A stretch of DNA of 64,000 nt from KBS-83 sp051025295 (GCA_051025295.1 JBMGJV010000013.1), one strand, 5' to 3'. Shown: positions 43,275 to 52,686, numbered from the stretch's first letter. Program-made: numbers and translations. The notes: generated from the letters alone by a model not told the origin.

Positions 43275-43369
43275 CCGCATCTCCATCTGTGGGAGCGTTC
43301 TCTCTCCCAACATTGTTCTGATGCACGACCAATCGCGAATGTTTGTCTCCGCGAAGTCGAACGTGGACT

Positions 43370-45310
43370 TCAGACCACGATTCGCGTCTCCCCGGCTCGT
43401 CTGGTCAGGTGCATCTGGTCGAGGTGTTCGAGCAGCGGGATCGCGTGCTTGCGTGTCAGGCCGCTCAACGATTTAAAGCGAGCTACGTCGAGCGACTGCC
43501 CGCGATACTGCCGGATCTGGATATATAGTGATTCGAGCGCAGCGAAATGGGTGAAGGCCGTATCATCGCCCATCCGAATCAAGCGGCGCGCGCGCAGCAG
43601 GCGTGTGACCGCGTCCCGCATCGCAGGCGCGTCCACCTTGAGTTGAGCGGCCACCTGCTGGGTCGACGGGGACGCGAGCCCGGCTGCTCGATACATCTCC
43701 TCTACGGCCTGCATCAACTGCTGCGTGCGGTCCGGCACTGCCGCAGCAGTTGCCACGCGGACCGTCTCACCCGCGATCGCAACACGCTGGGTGCCTTGGA
43801 GGCGCTTGAGCACCAGCTCTACCGTGCCTGGATCGCACCGCAGCCTCGAGATCAGCGTCGCGCGCGTTGCGCCATCGGATGAGCAGGCGCGCAGCTCACG
43901 CATCAACAGATCTTCCAATCGTGCCAATGCGTCCTTCGCAATCAGCTTTTCAGTGAGAGCTCCCTCTGAGCCGACACGCAGGACGGCTCCGCTATCGAGC
44001 TGACCGCGAAGCCTGCGGCGCAGCGCGACCGCGGTGCAGCCGGTTTCGCGGACAAGTGAGGCGATGGAGAGACCGTTGTTGCCGCAGCGCTCAATACGCA
44101 ATCGCACTCGCTCGAGTTCGTCCGCGTGAGACAACTGCTCCAGCCAGTTTCGGCGTGCGGCTTTCGGCTGACGCAGCAGCGGATGAGCATCCAGCACGCG
44201 GCCACCACCAATCGTCGCCGCAGGTGAGCATTGTCGCAGCACGAACGCGTCACCCGGAACCAGAACCAGCGGCTGCGATAAGCGGAGTCTTGCCAGTCGC
44301 GATCCTCCCTCTGCTTCGTCCCCATCAGCATAGAGCAGCACCGTGGCCATCACTTCCGACGCAAACGCATGCAGGCGAACTCGCGAGCGATGCCGCAGCG
44401 GAGCTGTGTCGCGCAACATTGTGAGCTGCACATCGATGACGTGCACGGAATCGAGCGTGCCTTCCGGAACCAGCACGTCTCCGCGATGCAGCTCGTCTAC
44501 TTCGACTCCGCTCAGATTGCACGCCACGCGCGAGGGGGCCACGACGCATTCACGCCCTGTGCGATGTACTTGCACGCCACGCACCCGCAGCGTCCGTCCG
44601 GATGACACGTGGAGGAGCTTGTCTCCGCTTGCGATGACGCCTGCCTGCAGCGTGCCGGTCACCACAGTTCCGAAGCCACGGACTGTGAAGGCGCGGTCGA
44701 CAGGCAGACGGGTGACGCGCGCACTTCCCTTCTCCTCGGTACGCAGCGCTACCGCTGCAAGTGCGCGGCGTAGTTCGTCGAGACCCTCGCCGCTCTTCAC
44801 GGAAACGGGAATCAACGGCGCTGATTTGAGGAAGGTGTGCTGCACGAGCTGGCGCACCTGGTCGCAGGCATGGCGACGCTGCTCCGCGCTCACCAGATCG
44901 CACTTACTGAGCGCGATGACCCCTCGCCGGATTCCGAGCAAGCTGCAAATGGCGAGGTGTTCCTCCGTTTGCGGCTGCACACCTGCATCCGCAGCGACCA
45001 CCAGCAGCGCTGCGTCGATACCAGTAGCGCCCGCCAGCATGTTGCGTACGAACGCGTGGTGCCCGGGCACGTCGACGAGGTCAATGAGCAGTCGTCCGCC
45101 GTGGCTGTCCGGCAGCTCCAGCGCTGCGAAGCCGAGATCGATGGTGATGCCCCGGTGCTTCTCCTCCGGCAGACGATCCGTGTCCGTGCCGGTCAACGCG
45201 TAGACAAGCGCGGTCTTTCCATGATCGATGTGACCAGCGGTTCCGACCACGACCGAGCGGGAGCGCTCAATCTCCGGTGTGTCGTCATGGATTTCTTTCG
45301 GTGCTTTCAT
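43370..45310 (-). CDS. selB: Selenocysteine-specific elongation factor SelB, 646 aa
   Basis: The N-terminal GTPase shows 'GTAGHIDHGKTALVYAL' (P-loop), 'HRGITIDLGFA' (switch I), 'DVPGHHAFVRNM' (switch II) and 'ALSKCDLV'. Beta-barrel domains II-III follow, with 'RAFTVRGFGTVVTGTL'. The C-terminal ~250 residues carry winged-helix repeats (e.g. 'RHKAIPLLEHLD' style, 'DVARFKSLSGLTRKHAIPLLEHLD') that bind the SECIS hairpin. It delivers Sec-tRNA to ribosomes at the fdhA UGA. The start overlaps the selA stop by ATGA. fdhA begins under 100 bases downstream. Confidence 0.95.
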   Translation of the reverse strand: MKAPKEIHDDTPEIERSRSVVVGTAGHIDHGKTALVYALTGTDTDRLPEEKHRGITIDLGFAALELPDSHGGRLLIDLVDVPGHHAFVRNMLAGATGIDAALLVVAADAGVQPQTEEHLAICSLLGIRRGVIALSKCDLVSAEQRRHACDQVRQLVQHTFLKSAPLIPVSVKSGEGLDELRRALAAVALRTEEKGSARVTRLPVDRAFTVRGFGTVVTGTLQAGVIASGDKLLHVSSGRTLRVRGVQVHRTGRECVVAPSRVACNLSGVEVDELHRGDVLVPEGTLDSVHVIDVQLTMLRDTAPLRHRSRVRLHAFASEVMATVLLYADGDEAEGGSRLARLRLSQPLVLVPGDAFVLRQCSPAATIGGGRVLDAHPLLRQPKAARRNWLEQLSHADELERVRLRIERCGNNGLSIASLVRETGCTAVALRRRLRGQLDSGAVLRVGSEGALTEKLIAKDALARLEDLLMRELRACSSDGATRATLISRLRCDPGTVELVLKRLQGTQRVAIAGETVRVATAAAVPDRTQQLMQAVEEMYRAAGLASPSTQQVAAQLKVDAPAMRDAVTRLLRARRLIRMGDDTAFTHFAALESLYIQIRQYRGQSLDVARFKSLSGLTRKHAIPLLEHLDQMHLTRRAGETRIVV

Positions 45311-46842
45311 CCTGGTTCTGAATGTGCCAACGGGCCTGGAGACTCAGGCTCGCAGAGACTCTGACGAATGGCCGCAATAGCGATAGGTTCCTCAACCTCG
45401 GCAACGGTCCGCAGGTCCAGCAGCACCTGTCCGTCCCGGATGCGCGTCACAATGGGCGGCTCACCCGTGCGCAGGCGCGCAGACAAGTCCGCGTCCGATA
45501 TCGATACGTGTCGCAGTGCGACCGCATAGCTGGGCAGTGTCGCGCCCGGGGTGGTGCCACCGCCGACGACGCTCGACGTCGGGACGATCTCTGCCTCCAG
45601 CTCCGGCGTTTGCACGGCTGCTGCGAATCGTTTGCAGCGTTGTCCAACCTGCTCTGCTGAAAGGCTCAGCATCCGGATTACCGGAACAGAGAGCTCATCG
45701 CTCAAGTAATCAAGCAGCGTGCCCTCGAGCGCCGCATACGTGAGCTTGTCTGCCCGGAATGCCCGATAGAACGGATTGCTTCTCATGCCTTCTATATAGG
45801 AGGAGCGGCCCAGCAGCAGACCACATTGCGGTCCGCCGAGCAGCTTGTCTCCACTAGCCGTCACTAGTGCTGCACCGCTCTGAATGGCAGCCGGCCAATT
45901 GGACTCCTCGCGAATGCCATACCCTTCGAGTGCTACCGCACAGCCGGTTCCCTGGTCCTCAAACACCGGGACGCCGGCACGTTCGCCAAGCGCGACGAGC
46001 TCCGCCAGTGATGGCTGCTCGGTGAAGCCATCCATGCGGAAGTTCGATCGGTGCACACGCAGCAGCAGCCGCGTCGCCGGCGTGATCGCAGCGGCGTAAT
46101 CAGCAACGCGCGTGCGGTTCGTCGTGCCGACCTCGCGCAGCGTGGCGCCAGATTTATCGAGAATCTCCGGGATGCGAAACCCGCCACCGATCTCGACCAA
46201 TTCCCCACGCGAGACGATGACCTCACCGCCTTCGGCTAGCGTGTTCAGTGCTAGATACATGGCAGCTGCGCAATTGTTCACGATCAGGGCTGCGTGGTCT
46301 TCGAGTGCGGCATTCTCTCCAAGCCTTACGCGAAGAAAGCGCAGGATCAGGTCTTCGACCGCGCCGGCCCGTTCTCCACGCTCGCCGCTTGCGAGATCGT
46401 ACTCAAGATTGCAATAGCCTTGAGCGACTGCCGCAATGCGCTCAAGAGCACGCTTGCTCAATGGCGCCCGTCCCAGATTCGTTTGCAGCAACACTCCGCT
46501 GGCATTGATTACGCGGCGGAGAGAGGGCGAGCGGGCCACTTCCAAATCGGCTGCAATGGCGTCGGGCATGGCTGCGAGCGCCGCATTCAACTGGTCGGCG
46601 TTGAACTCGTCGTCTCCGCGCTCACTCGCTTGCAATCGGGAGCGCAACTCCGTGACCCTACGCCGGGTCGCATCGACGACCAGTTGCCTTGGCGCAGTCT
46701 GGAGCAGCTTCCGCATCGCAGGCAGATCTAAAAACGCGCCGACCTGGGGCAACCGCGAATAGAGCAGCCGGGCCCGATCAGACCGGGCAGTGCTGGTGAA
46801 CGCGCATGACGCAGCGTCCGTGCCGCTCGACACGACTCCCAT
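45307..46842 (-). CDS. selA: L-seryl-tRNA(Sec) selenium transferase SelA, ~511 aa
   Basis: This PLP enzyme converts Ser-tRNA(Sec) to Sec-tRNA(Sec) using selenophosphate. The N-terminal segment 'RARLLYSRLPQVGAFL' parallels the E. coli start region 'RSLYSQLPAIDRLL'. The core has 'VINASGVLLQTNLGRAPLS', 'VNNCAAAMYLALNTLA', 'SRGELVEIGGGFRIPEI' and the PLP lysine in 'ASGDKLLGGPQCG'. The true start is uncertain. ATGs at 46851 and 46842 both lack a good ribosome site. Anything beyond 46900 is excluded because the frame there runs over the tRNA-Sec gene on the other strand. Confidence 0.92.
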   Translation of the reverse strand: MGVVSSGTDAASCAFTSTARSDRARLLYSRLPQVGAFLDLPAMRKLLQTAPRQLVVDATRRRVTELRSRLQASERGDDEFNADQLNAALAAMPDAIAADLEVARSPSLRRVINASGVLLQTNLGRAPLSKRALERIAAVAQGYCNLEYDLASGERGERAGAVEDLILRFLRVRLGENAALEDHAALIVNNCAAAMYLALNTLAEGGEVIVSRGELVEIGGGFRIPEILDKSGATLREVGTTNRTRVADYAAAITPATRLLLRVHRSNFRMDGFTEQPSLAELVALGERAGVPVFEDQGTGCAVALEGYGIREESNWPAAIQSGAALVTASGDKLLGGPQCGLLLGRSSYIEGMRSNPFYRAFRADKLTYAALEGTLLDYLSDELSVPVIRMLSLSAEQVGQRCKRFAAAVQTPELEAEIVPTSSVVGGGTTPGATLPSYAVALRHVSISDADLSARLRTGEPPIVTRIRDGQVLLDLRTVAEVEEPIAIAAIRQSLCEPESPGPLAHSEPG

Positions 46843-46905
46843 GCATCCCATAGATGCGGCGTCCCCGGCTTGTGTTCCCCGCCACGCTTGGGACAGCTCT
46901 CTCGG

Positions 46906-46999
46906 GGAAGCGCCTGGGATCCGGTGATCCTCCCGGTCTTCAAAACCGGCGGTCGTCCGCTTGGGCAACGGTGTGTTCGACTCACACGCGCTTCCGCCA
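46906..46999 (+). tRNA. selC: Selenocysteine tRNA (anticodon UCA), with encoded CCA
   Basis: An 8-bp acceptor stem (46906-46913 with 46988-46995) is followed by G and CCA at 46997-46999. The anticodon arm has a 5-bp stem CCGGT/ACCGG (46933-46937, 46945-46949) with loop CTTCAAA and anticodon TCA at 46940-46942. A long variable arm follows (46950-46970). The T arm is GTGTG-TTCGACT-CACAC (46971-46987). The 8+5 acceptor/T geometry, long variable arm and UCA anticodon identify tRNA-Sec. It is divergent from selA. Confidence 0.96.
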
Positions 47000-47297
47000 A
47001 TTCCCCACCCCTGATCGAACCCTGTAGGAATCCTGATCGACGCCGTTCAGGCGCATTTCCGCGATTGCACAAGCCACTCGCCCGCGGGTCGTTGGCTGCC
47101 CTGTGCAGCACTACGTCAACAAACGCTTCTTCTCTCGCCGGGCGTTTCCATGCTCACCGCTGTCCCTGTGCCACTGGAGATAGAGTGTTTCGGATTGACA
47201 TCGGCAGGGCATCCGATGAGAATTCCGGACACGCCACAGATTTGATTTCAACAAATGTTGCAAAGCGCTACGAAGCCCAGCAACCCCGAGGTGTGTG
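47000..47297 (+). promoter_or_regulatory. Intergenic region with promoter and operator for the TonB receptor gene
   Basis: About 300 bases separate tRNA-Sec from the receptor gene. TTGACA at 47195-47200 is followed, after exactly 17 bases, by GAGAAT at 47218-47223. This gives a predicted transcription start near 47230 and an operator copy at 47248-47261 within the early transcript. No gene is visible here. Confidence 0.6.
47248..47261. promoter_or_regulatory. Operator site 1 (TCAAC-AAAT-GTTGC) upstream of the TonB receptor
   Basis: One mismatch to the inverted repeat GCAAC-N4-GTTGC that recurs in this block. It lies 36 bases before the receptor ATG and 24 bases after the predicted -10 element, a position suited to repression of transcription. 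Confidence 0.6.
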
Positions 47298-50200
47298 ATG
47301 GCAAGGTACCTGCCCATTCGTCCTGACAGAATCGCGATTCTCGCGCTCACCTCGCTTCTGCTCGCTCCCGCCCACGGCCAGATCGCTGGCCGTGGCGCCA
47401 TTTCAGGGGCTGTCCGGGATCCCTCCGGGGCACTCGTGCCCGGTGCTTCTGTGCAGGCGCGGAACACGGCTACCAACGAAACGCGCCGTGTCACCTCCAC
47501 CTCCAAGGGTGACTACACGTTGCCCCTGCTCGAGCCGGGACGGTACGAGCTGACCATCACAAAGGAAGGCTTCAGCCCGGCAACGCTGACCGGCATCTCC
47601 GTCAACGTCACAGAAGTGACGACCATCGATGCACAGCTGGCGATCGGCCCCGCGCAAGGCACAGTTCGCGTCGAGGGCACGGGCCAACTGCTGCAGACCG
47701 AATCCAGCACTCTGGGTCAGGTTGTCACCAGCCAGATGGTGGAGAACCTGCCGCTGGTCACGCGGAACTACACTCAGATCATCGACCTCTCGCCCGGCGT
47801 ATCTGCGGATGTGACAAATGCCGGAGAACTTGGCAGGGGCGGGGGCGGCACAGGCGCGGTCGTCGCAGCGGGCAGCAGCAATTCAGACAACAACTTTCAA
47901 ATGGACGGCGTCCAGATCAACGATCTGCAGGCCAGCGGCGGCTTCAGCGGTGGTGTGGCGATCCCGAATCCGGACACCATCCAGGAATTCAAAGTGCAGA
48001 CAAGCCAGTACGACGCCTCCTATGGCCGTAATGCTGGCGCCAACGTCGACATCGTGACCAAGACGGGCGGGAACAGCTTTCACGGATCGGTGTGGGAGTT
48101 CTTCCGCAACGAGGCATTGAATGCGAACGACTACTTCCTGAAGCAGCAGGGACAGCCGCGTCCGGTCCTGCGGCAGAACCAGCCCGGGTTTACCTTTGGC
48201 GGTCCGATCCGCCGCGACAAGCTGTTCTTTTTCACGTCCTACCAGTCGACGCGCCAGCAAAACGGAGTCGACGCAGCATGCTCCACTTCGTTCAACACCC
48301 CGCCACTTACGAATGATCGTTCGGCCGGCGCGTTGGACCTCTTGTTTGCAGGCCAGCCCACATTCACTCAGGAACTGGGTCTGCCGGGTGGCTCGACCGT
48401 ACTGCCGGACGGATCGAACATCAGCCCGCAGGCTCTGGCGTTGTTCAATGCGAAATTGGCCAACGGAAACTACCTGATTCCGACACCGCAGCGCATCGAT
48501 ACCACGCTTCCGTTTGCGGGCCAGGGAATCACCACGCTGAGCAGCCCCTGCACATTCAACGAAGATCAGTTCATGACGAACGCCGACTGGAATCAGTCGG
48601 CACGCGACCAGTGGCAGGCGCGCTTCTTCTTCGCCAACAGCGAGGAGCTCGTGAGCTTCCCGGCTTCCAACCTGGGGGGTGCCACCGCGCCCGGATTTCC
48701 GCAGGAGACGCCAAATCACTACCGGAATCTGTCACTGCTCGAGAACCATATCTTCCGCCCCAACCTGCTGAATCAGGCGGAGTTCGGCTTTCACCGCACC
48801 TGGGTCTACACATTGCAGAAGGAGGCTTTCTCATACTCGCAGATCGGCGCGCAGGTGCCCGCATTTGATGACACGCTCCCTGCGATCGAGGTGCTGGGCG
48901 GACCGACGCTGGGCGGCAACGGACAGGATGTCCTGCTTGCACAGAACACATTTGATTACCAGGACACCGTCTCCTGGACATTCGGCGCGCATGCGCTGCG
49001 CTTCGGCGGAAGTGTTAGCCGGGCGCAGGATAACCTTGCGAACTTCCGCTTTCTTGGCGGGCTGATCTTCGGGACCTATCCCGACCTGCTGCTGGGGCAA
49101 AGCGCGGAGCAGAACGGCACGCCATTCAGCAACATTTATGCATCGGTCGACCTGCCTGCACTCTTTCCTCGCAAGTTCCGCCAACTGGACGTCAGCGGAT
49201 ACGCGCAGGACGACTACAAGGTCACCCGCAACCTGACGCTGAACCTCGGCTTCCGTTTCGAACGAATTGGGGGCATTTCCGACGCGCTGGGACGCACGGG
49301 AAACTTCGATATCGGGCGAGCAGACCCGGATGCGCCAGACAGTGGCTCGCTGCGCGGCTTTGTGGTGGCGTCCAACTTCCGGGGCAGCCTGCCGGCCGGT
49401 GTAACTCGCTCTTCGAGCAAGCTTGGAATACAAGGCATCGGCCAGAACACAATCAATCCGCGGGTAGGATTTGCATGGCAGCTGCCAGGGCAGGATCGAG
49501 TCGTGCTGCGCGGCGGCTATGGCGTGTATCACTCCACCCCAACCGGCCAGGCGAACCTCCAGTTGCTGACCAATCCTCCTTTTGGCGAGATCCGGCAGGT
49601 GGTGGGCCCGGATAATGGCGGCGCTGACTTTGCCACTCCCATTGCACCATTCAGCGGCAGCTTCCCGCAGTTCACTCCCTATTCGCCGTCCACTTCGCTC
49701 GGTTTGTTCACGTATGCGCAGAACTTTCGGCCCGCAGTGATCCAGCACTACGACCTGAACACGCAGGTCAAGCTCTCGGAGCGGACAGTTCTCGAGGTCG
49801 GCTACCTCGGAACGCGAGGCCAGCACCTCACCATTCAACGGCTCCCCAATCAGGCATTGTCGGCCAGTCCGGAAACGCCGATTCGGGGACAAACGGACGT
49901 CAATCTCAGCAATGTGGCGCTCCGTGTGCCGATCGAGGGTCTGTCCACCTCTTCCTTTGTGCAGGCCCAGTCGTCAGGCGCCTCCTGGTACAACGGACTG
50001 CTGACGAACCTGACGCAGCGCTTCAAGGACGGTTCGCAGTATCAGATTGCATACACATGGTCGCGGTATCTGGCCGACTCGCTCACTGCTTCCACCGGCA
50101 TCACCGGCGTTGTGAACGGCGGTGCTCTCCTCGGTGATCAGAATCACCCACGCACGAACTACGGCTCCGATTATTTCAACCGACCACATCGCTTCATCGC

Positions 50201-50762
50201 CAACTTTGTCTACCAGATCCCGACACCGTTTCGCCCGACTTCAGGCGTAGGCGAAGCGTTGGGCGGCTGGCGGCTGGCTGGCGTTGTCACGGTTCAAGCT
50301 GGTCACTTTCTCTATGTGAGCAGCACGAATGCATTCAACGCCTACGGCATCTCCGGTACGGAAGGAGACTTTGCCGAACTCGCGCCGAACTGCACAAATG
50401 CCCAGGTGCTGACGTCCGGGTCTGTCAAGCACAAGCTGAACAACTACCTGGACGCGAACTGCTTCACGAGCTATCCGGTAATCGGCGACGATGGGCTGGC
50501 AACCGGGTTCGGCAACACGCGCCCGGGGATCGCGCGCGGACCGGCGCAGAACAACACTGATCTCGCGCTGATCAAAGCGTTTCCGTTCTCACTGCGGCAC
50601 GAGCAGGCGAACGCGGAGTTCCGCGTTGAGACCTTCAACACATTCAACACGCCGCAGTTCGCGGATCCGGTGCTGGCGCAGGATGCGCCCAACTTCGGCG
50701 TGATCAATCGGACAGCAGTCAGTCCGCGCATCATGCAACTCGCTCTGAAGTTGAGCTTTTAG
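47298..50762 (+). CDS. Oar-like TonB-dependent receptor with N-terminal carboxypeptidase-regulatory domain, 1154 aa
   Basis: The signal peptide ends at about residue 27 (…LLAPAHGQ). Residues ~30-115 are a carboxypeptidase-regulatory/CNA-B-like beta sandwich ('ISGAVRDPSGALVPGASVQARN', 'GDYTLPLLEPGRYELTITKEGF'). A TonB plug follows ('VVTSQMVENLPLVTRNYTQIIDLSPG', 'NNFQMDGVQINDL'). The rest is a large outer-membrane barrel ending in 'RIMQLALKLSF', with terminal Phe. This is the Oar-type receptor common in Acidobacteriota. The ligand is unknown; the neighbours suggest peptides or D-amino-acid compounds. ATG at 47298 has GAGG 6 bases upstream; GTG at 47295 is an alternative. Its stop overlaps that of the convergent racemase gene. 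Confidence 0.92.
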   Translation: MARYLPIRPDRIAILALTSLLLAPAHGQIAGRGAISGAVRDPSGALVPGASVQARNTATNETRRVTSTSKGDYTLPLLEPGRYELTITKEGFSPATLTGISVNVTEVTTIDAQLAIGPAQGTVRVEGTGQLLQTESSTLGQVVTSQMVENLPLVTRNYTQIIDLSPGVSADVTNAGELGRGGGGTGAVVAAGSSNSDNNFQMDGVQINDLQASGGFSGGVAIPNPDTIQEFKVQTSQYDASYGRNAGANVDIVTKTGGNSFHGSVWEFFRNEALNANDYFLKQQGQPRPVLRQNQPGFTFGGPIRRDKLFFFTSYQSTRQQNGVDAACSTSFNTPPLTNDRSAGALDLLFAGQPTFTQELGLPGGSTVLPDGSNISPQALALFNAKLANGNYLIPTPQRIDTTLPFAGQGITTLSSPCTFNEDQFMTNADWNQSARDQWQARFFFANSEELVSFPASNLGGATAPGFPQETPNHYRNLSLLENHIFRPNLLNQAEFGFHRTWVYTLQKEAFSYSQIGAQVPAFDDTLPAIEVLGGPTLGGNGQDVLLAQNTFDYQDTVSWTFGAHALRFGGSVSRAQDNLANFRFLGGLIFGTYPDLLLGQSAEQNGTPFSNIYASVDLPALFPRKFRQLDVSGYAQDDYKVTRNLTLNLGFRFERIGGISDALGRTGNFDIGRADPDAPDSGSLRGFVVASNFRGSLPAGVTRSSSKLGIQGIGQNTINPRVGFAWQLPGQDRVVLRGGYGVYHSTPTGQANLQLLTNPPFGEIRQVVGPDNGGADFATPIAPFSGSFPQFTPYSPSTSLGLFTYAQNFRPAVIQHYDLNTQVKLSERTVLEVGYLGTRGQHLTIQRLPNQALSASPETPIRGQTDVNLSNVALRVPIEGLSTSSFVQAQSSGASWYNGLLTNLTQRFKDGSQYQIAYTWSRYLADSLTASTGITGVVNGGALLGDQNHPRTNYGSDYFNRPHRFIANFVYQIPTPFRPTSGVGEALGGWRLAGVVTVQAGHFLYVSSTNAFNAYGISGTEGDFAELAPNCTNAQVLTSGSVKHKLNNYLDANCFTSYPVIGDDGLATGFGNTRPGIARGPAQNNTDLALIKAFPFSLRHEQANAEFRVETFNTFNTPQFADPVLAQDAPNFGVINRTAVSPRIMQLALKLSF

Positions 50763-51892
50763 ACGTACCCGGCGACCGCAGCCTTAGCCTTCCAGACTTC
50801 CTCGCGCACCATGTGCTGCGCGAGAAAGTCTGTATCGATGTCAAAGCCGAGTCCCACACCCTGCGGAACTGGAATGGTTCCATCCGGGCGCACGGTCACC
50901 TCGGGTGTGATCAGATCGCGTTCCCAGTAGCGCTGACTGGCCGAGACGTCCCCTGGCAACGTGAATCCCGGCAGGGCGGACATCGCGATATTGTGCGCGC
51001 GTCCGACACCCGACTCGAGCATACCGCCGCACCAGACCGGAATGTTAGTTTCCAGGCAGAACTGCTGGATGCGCTTGGCTTCCGTGTGCCCCGAGACGCG
51101 CCCGAGCTTGATGTTGATCACGCGGCAGGCGCCGAGCCCGACGGCGGCCTGCGCGTCTCTCAATCCATGGATACACTCGTCCAGGCAGATCGCTGTTTTG
51201 AGCTGCGGCTGCAACAGCGAGTGCTGATAGATCTCATTCCAAGCGAGTGGCTGCTCGATGTAGTCGAGCGCGAACTCATCCAGCGCCTGCAATGTGGGCA
51301 GATCCTGAAGCGTGTATGCCGAGTTCGCATCCACCGTGAGCGCGATCGAAGGGTACCGCTGCCGCACAGCAGCGACCACCTTCACATCACTTCCGGGCTT
51401 GATCTTGAGCTTGATACGCCGATAGCCTGCGGCCAGTTCACGCTCGATCTTCTCAAGCAGAGCGGACGTATCCCTGTGAATGCCCAGCGAGACGCCACTT
51501 TCGATTGACGCGCGTGTGCCGCCCAACACCTGGCTCAATGGCGATTGAAGCCGGAGCGCATGCGCGTGCCACGCCGCATTTTCGACGGCGGCCTTCGCCA
51601 TCTCGTGGCCGCGCACCGGCTCCATCCACGCCACCAGCTCTTCCGGATGGCTGAAGCTGCGCCCCATGACCAGCGGGCTCAGGAACTCACGGAGCACGAG
51701 CCACGCCGTATCAACCGTCTCGGCGTTATAGAAGGGCTGCTCAGCTGCGGTCACCTCTCCCCAGCCGGAACCTTCGTCTGTAATTATCTCGACGAGAAGG
51801 ATGCGTCGGTCGTGAGTGACGCCAAAGCTCGTTTCGAAAGGCGCGATGAGCCGCATCCCTATTTCGCGGGCGTGAATTGCTTGAATTCTCAT
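50759..51892 (-). CDS. Enolase-superfamily N-succinylamino-acid racemase / o-succinylbenzoate synthase, 377 aa
   Basis: The N-terminal capping domain is followed by the barrel. Catalytic residues are K163 (in KLKIK), metal ligands D188 (TVDAN), E213 (IEQP) and D238 (LDEC), and K262 (NIKLGR). The 25-25-24 spacing of D, E, D and K is that of the NSAR/OSBS subgroup. These enzymes racemise N-succinyl amino acids and/or make o-succinylbenzoate for menaquinone. The GNAT partner immediately upstream (overlap 51889-51892) and the shared operator favour the amino-acid role. A menaquinone role cannot be excluded because the organism uses a quinol oxidoreductase. Confidence 0.88.
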   Translation of the reverse strand: MRIQAIHAREIGMRLIAPFETSFGVTHDRRILLVEIITDEGSGWGEVTAAEQPFYNAETVDTAWLVLREFLSPLVMGRSFSHPEELVAWMEPVRGHEMAKAAVENAAWHAHALRLQSPLSQVLGGTRASIESGVSLGIHRDTSALLEKIERELAAGYRRIKLKIKPGSDVKVVAAVRQRYPSIALTVDANSAYTLQDLPTLQALDEFALDYIEQPLAWNEIYQHSLLQPQLKTAICLDECIHGLRDAQAAVGLGACRVINIKLGRVSGHTEAKRIQQFCLETNIPVWCGGMLESGVGRAHNIAMSALPGFTLPGDVSASQRYWERDLITPEVTVRPDGTIPVPQGVGLGFDIDTDFLAQHMVREEVWKAKAAVAGYV

Positions 51893-52602
51893 AGCACCTC
51901 GAGGATGTAGTACTCCGGCTCTTCGCCGCTGACGAAGCCTGTCACCACGTAGCCTTGGGCGAAAGCTGTTTGGAATTCATGAGCGATCCTGGACTGTTGA
52001 GCCGCGCTTGCCCGTTCTTCAACCATCGGCAGCTCGATTCGAACACTGCTGTTGCGGGGCACGTAGACAGTCCCGCTCAGGACGGCCTCTACGCGGGGAC
52101 TGGCCAGCTCCCACTCCACTAGCAGCCGATCCGTCGGCAGGGCACCGTGGAGCACACTGCTGCTGAAGCCATACAGATTGGGCAGATATGTGCGCGCGAG
52201 CGCTCCCAGGCGCACCAGGTTGACGTGAGCGTTGCGCGATTGCAGCGGGTCGAAGGTCCATTGGATGATCTCGACGCCTTCAGCGAGGGCTGCGTCCCGC
52301 TGGGCCAGCTTCAAGGTGCGCCCGACCCCGCGATTCTGGTACTCCGGTAGTACGCCAAGTCGATGAGAGTGCAGCCGCCCGGGTTCCGCCGTTCTGAACG
52401 AAAGGGCGAGACCGATCAGGGTCTCGCCGTCGAACGCACCAAGGAGTTGGCCCACGAATCGTTGAGCGATGACCAGCATGGCACGTGAATCGACGTCCAC
52501 GTCCGTGTAGCCCCAGATCCTGCGTTGCAGCTCAACCGCCGCATCGAGATGCTTTCCCTGACTGAGCGGCCCAACGAGCACGCCTCCAGACGCAACTTGC
52601 AT
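51889..52602 (-). CDS. GNAT-family N-acyltransferase (COG3375-like), 237 aa, partner of the racemase
   Basis: The acetyl-CoA-fold core is visible as 'LIGLALSFRTAEPGRLHSHRLGVLPEYQNRGVGRTLKLAQRDAALAEGVEIIQWTFDPLQSRNAHVNLVRLGA'. The Q/R-x-x-G-x-G/A loop, 'EYQNRGVG', binds the CoA pyrophosphate. The 'WTFDPLQSRNAHVN..RLG' stretch marks the COG3375 group. In Geobacillus, a GNAT paired with NSAR succinylates D-amino acids, feeding D-to-L conversion; the same role is inferred here. The ATG at 52602 has GGAGG 5 bases upstream. The stop overlaps the racemase start by 4 bases. Confidence 0.82.
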   Translation of the reverse strand: MQVASGGVLVGPLSQGKHLDAAVELQRRIWGYTDVDVDSRAMLVIAQRFVGQLLGAFDGETLIGLALSFRTAEPGRLHSHRLGVLPEYQNRGVGRTLKLAQRDAALAEGVEIIQWTFDPLQSRNAHVNLVRLGALARTYLPNLYGFSSSVLHGALPTDRLLVEWELASPRVEAVLSGTVYVPRNSSVRIELPMVEERASAAQQSRIAHEFQTAFAQGYVVTGFVSGEEPEYYILEVL

Positions 52603-52640
52603 GGGTCCTCCGCGCTTGTGATCCAGGGTGCCACCCGTCT

Positions 52641-52654
52641 GGTACAAACGTTGC
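52641..52654. promoter_or_regulatory. Operator site 2 (degenerate) upstream of the GNAT-racemase operon
   Basis: On the minus strand it reads GCAAC-GTTT-GTACC. One half is perfect and the other has two changes. It starts 39 bases upstream of the GNAT ATG. Confidence 0.45.
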
Positions 52655-52686
52655 AGAATGCTGGACTGCACTTGCCGCCGTGGTCA

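Noticed and set aside
46843..46968. Upstream extension of the selA frame
   Set aside because: It runs over the tRNA-Sec gene on the opposite strand and does not resemble SelA N-termini.
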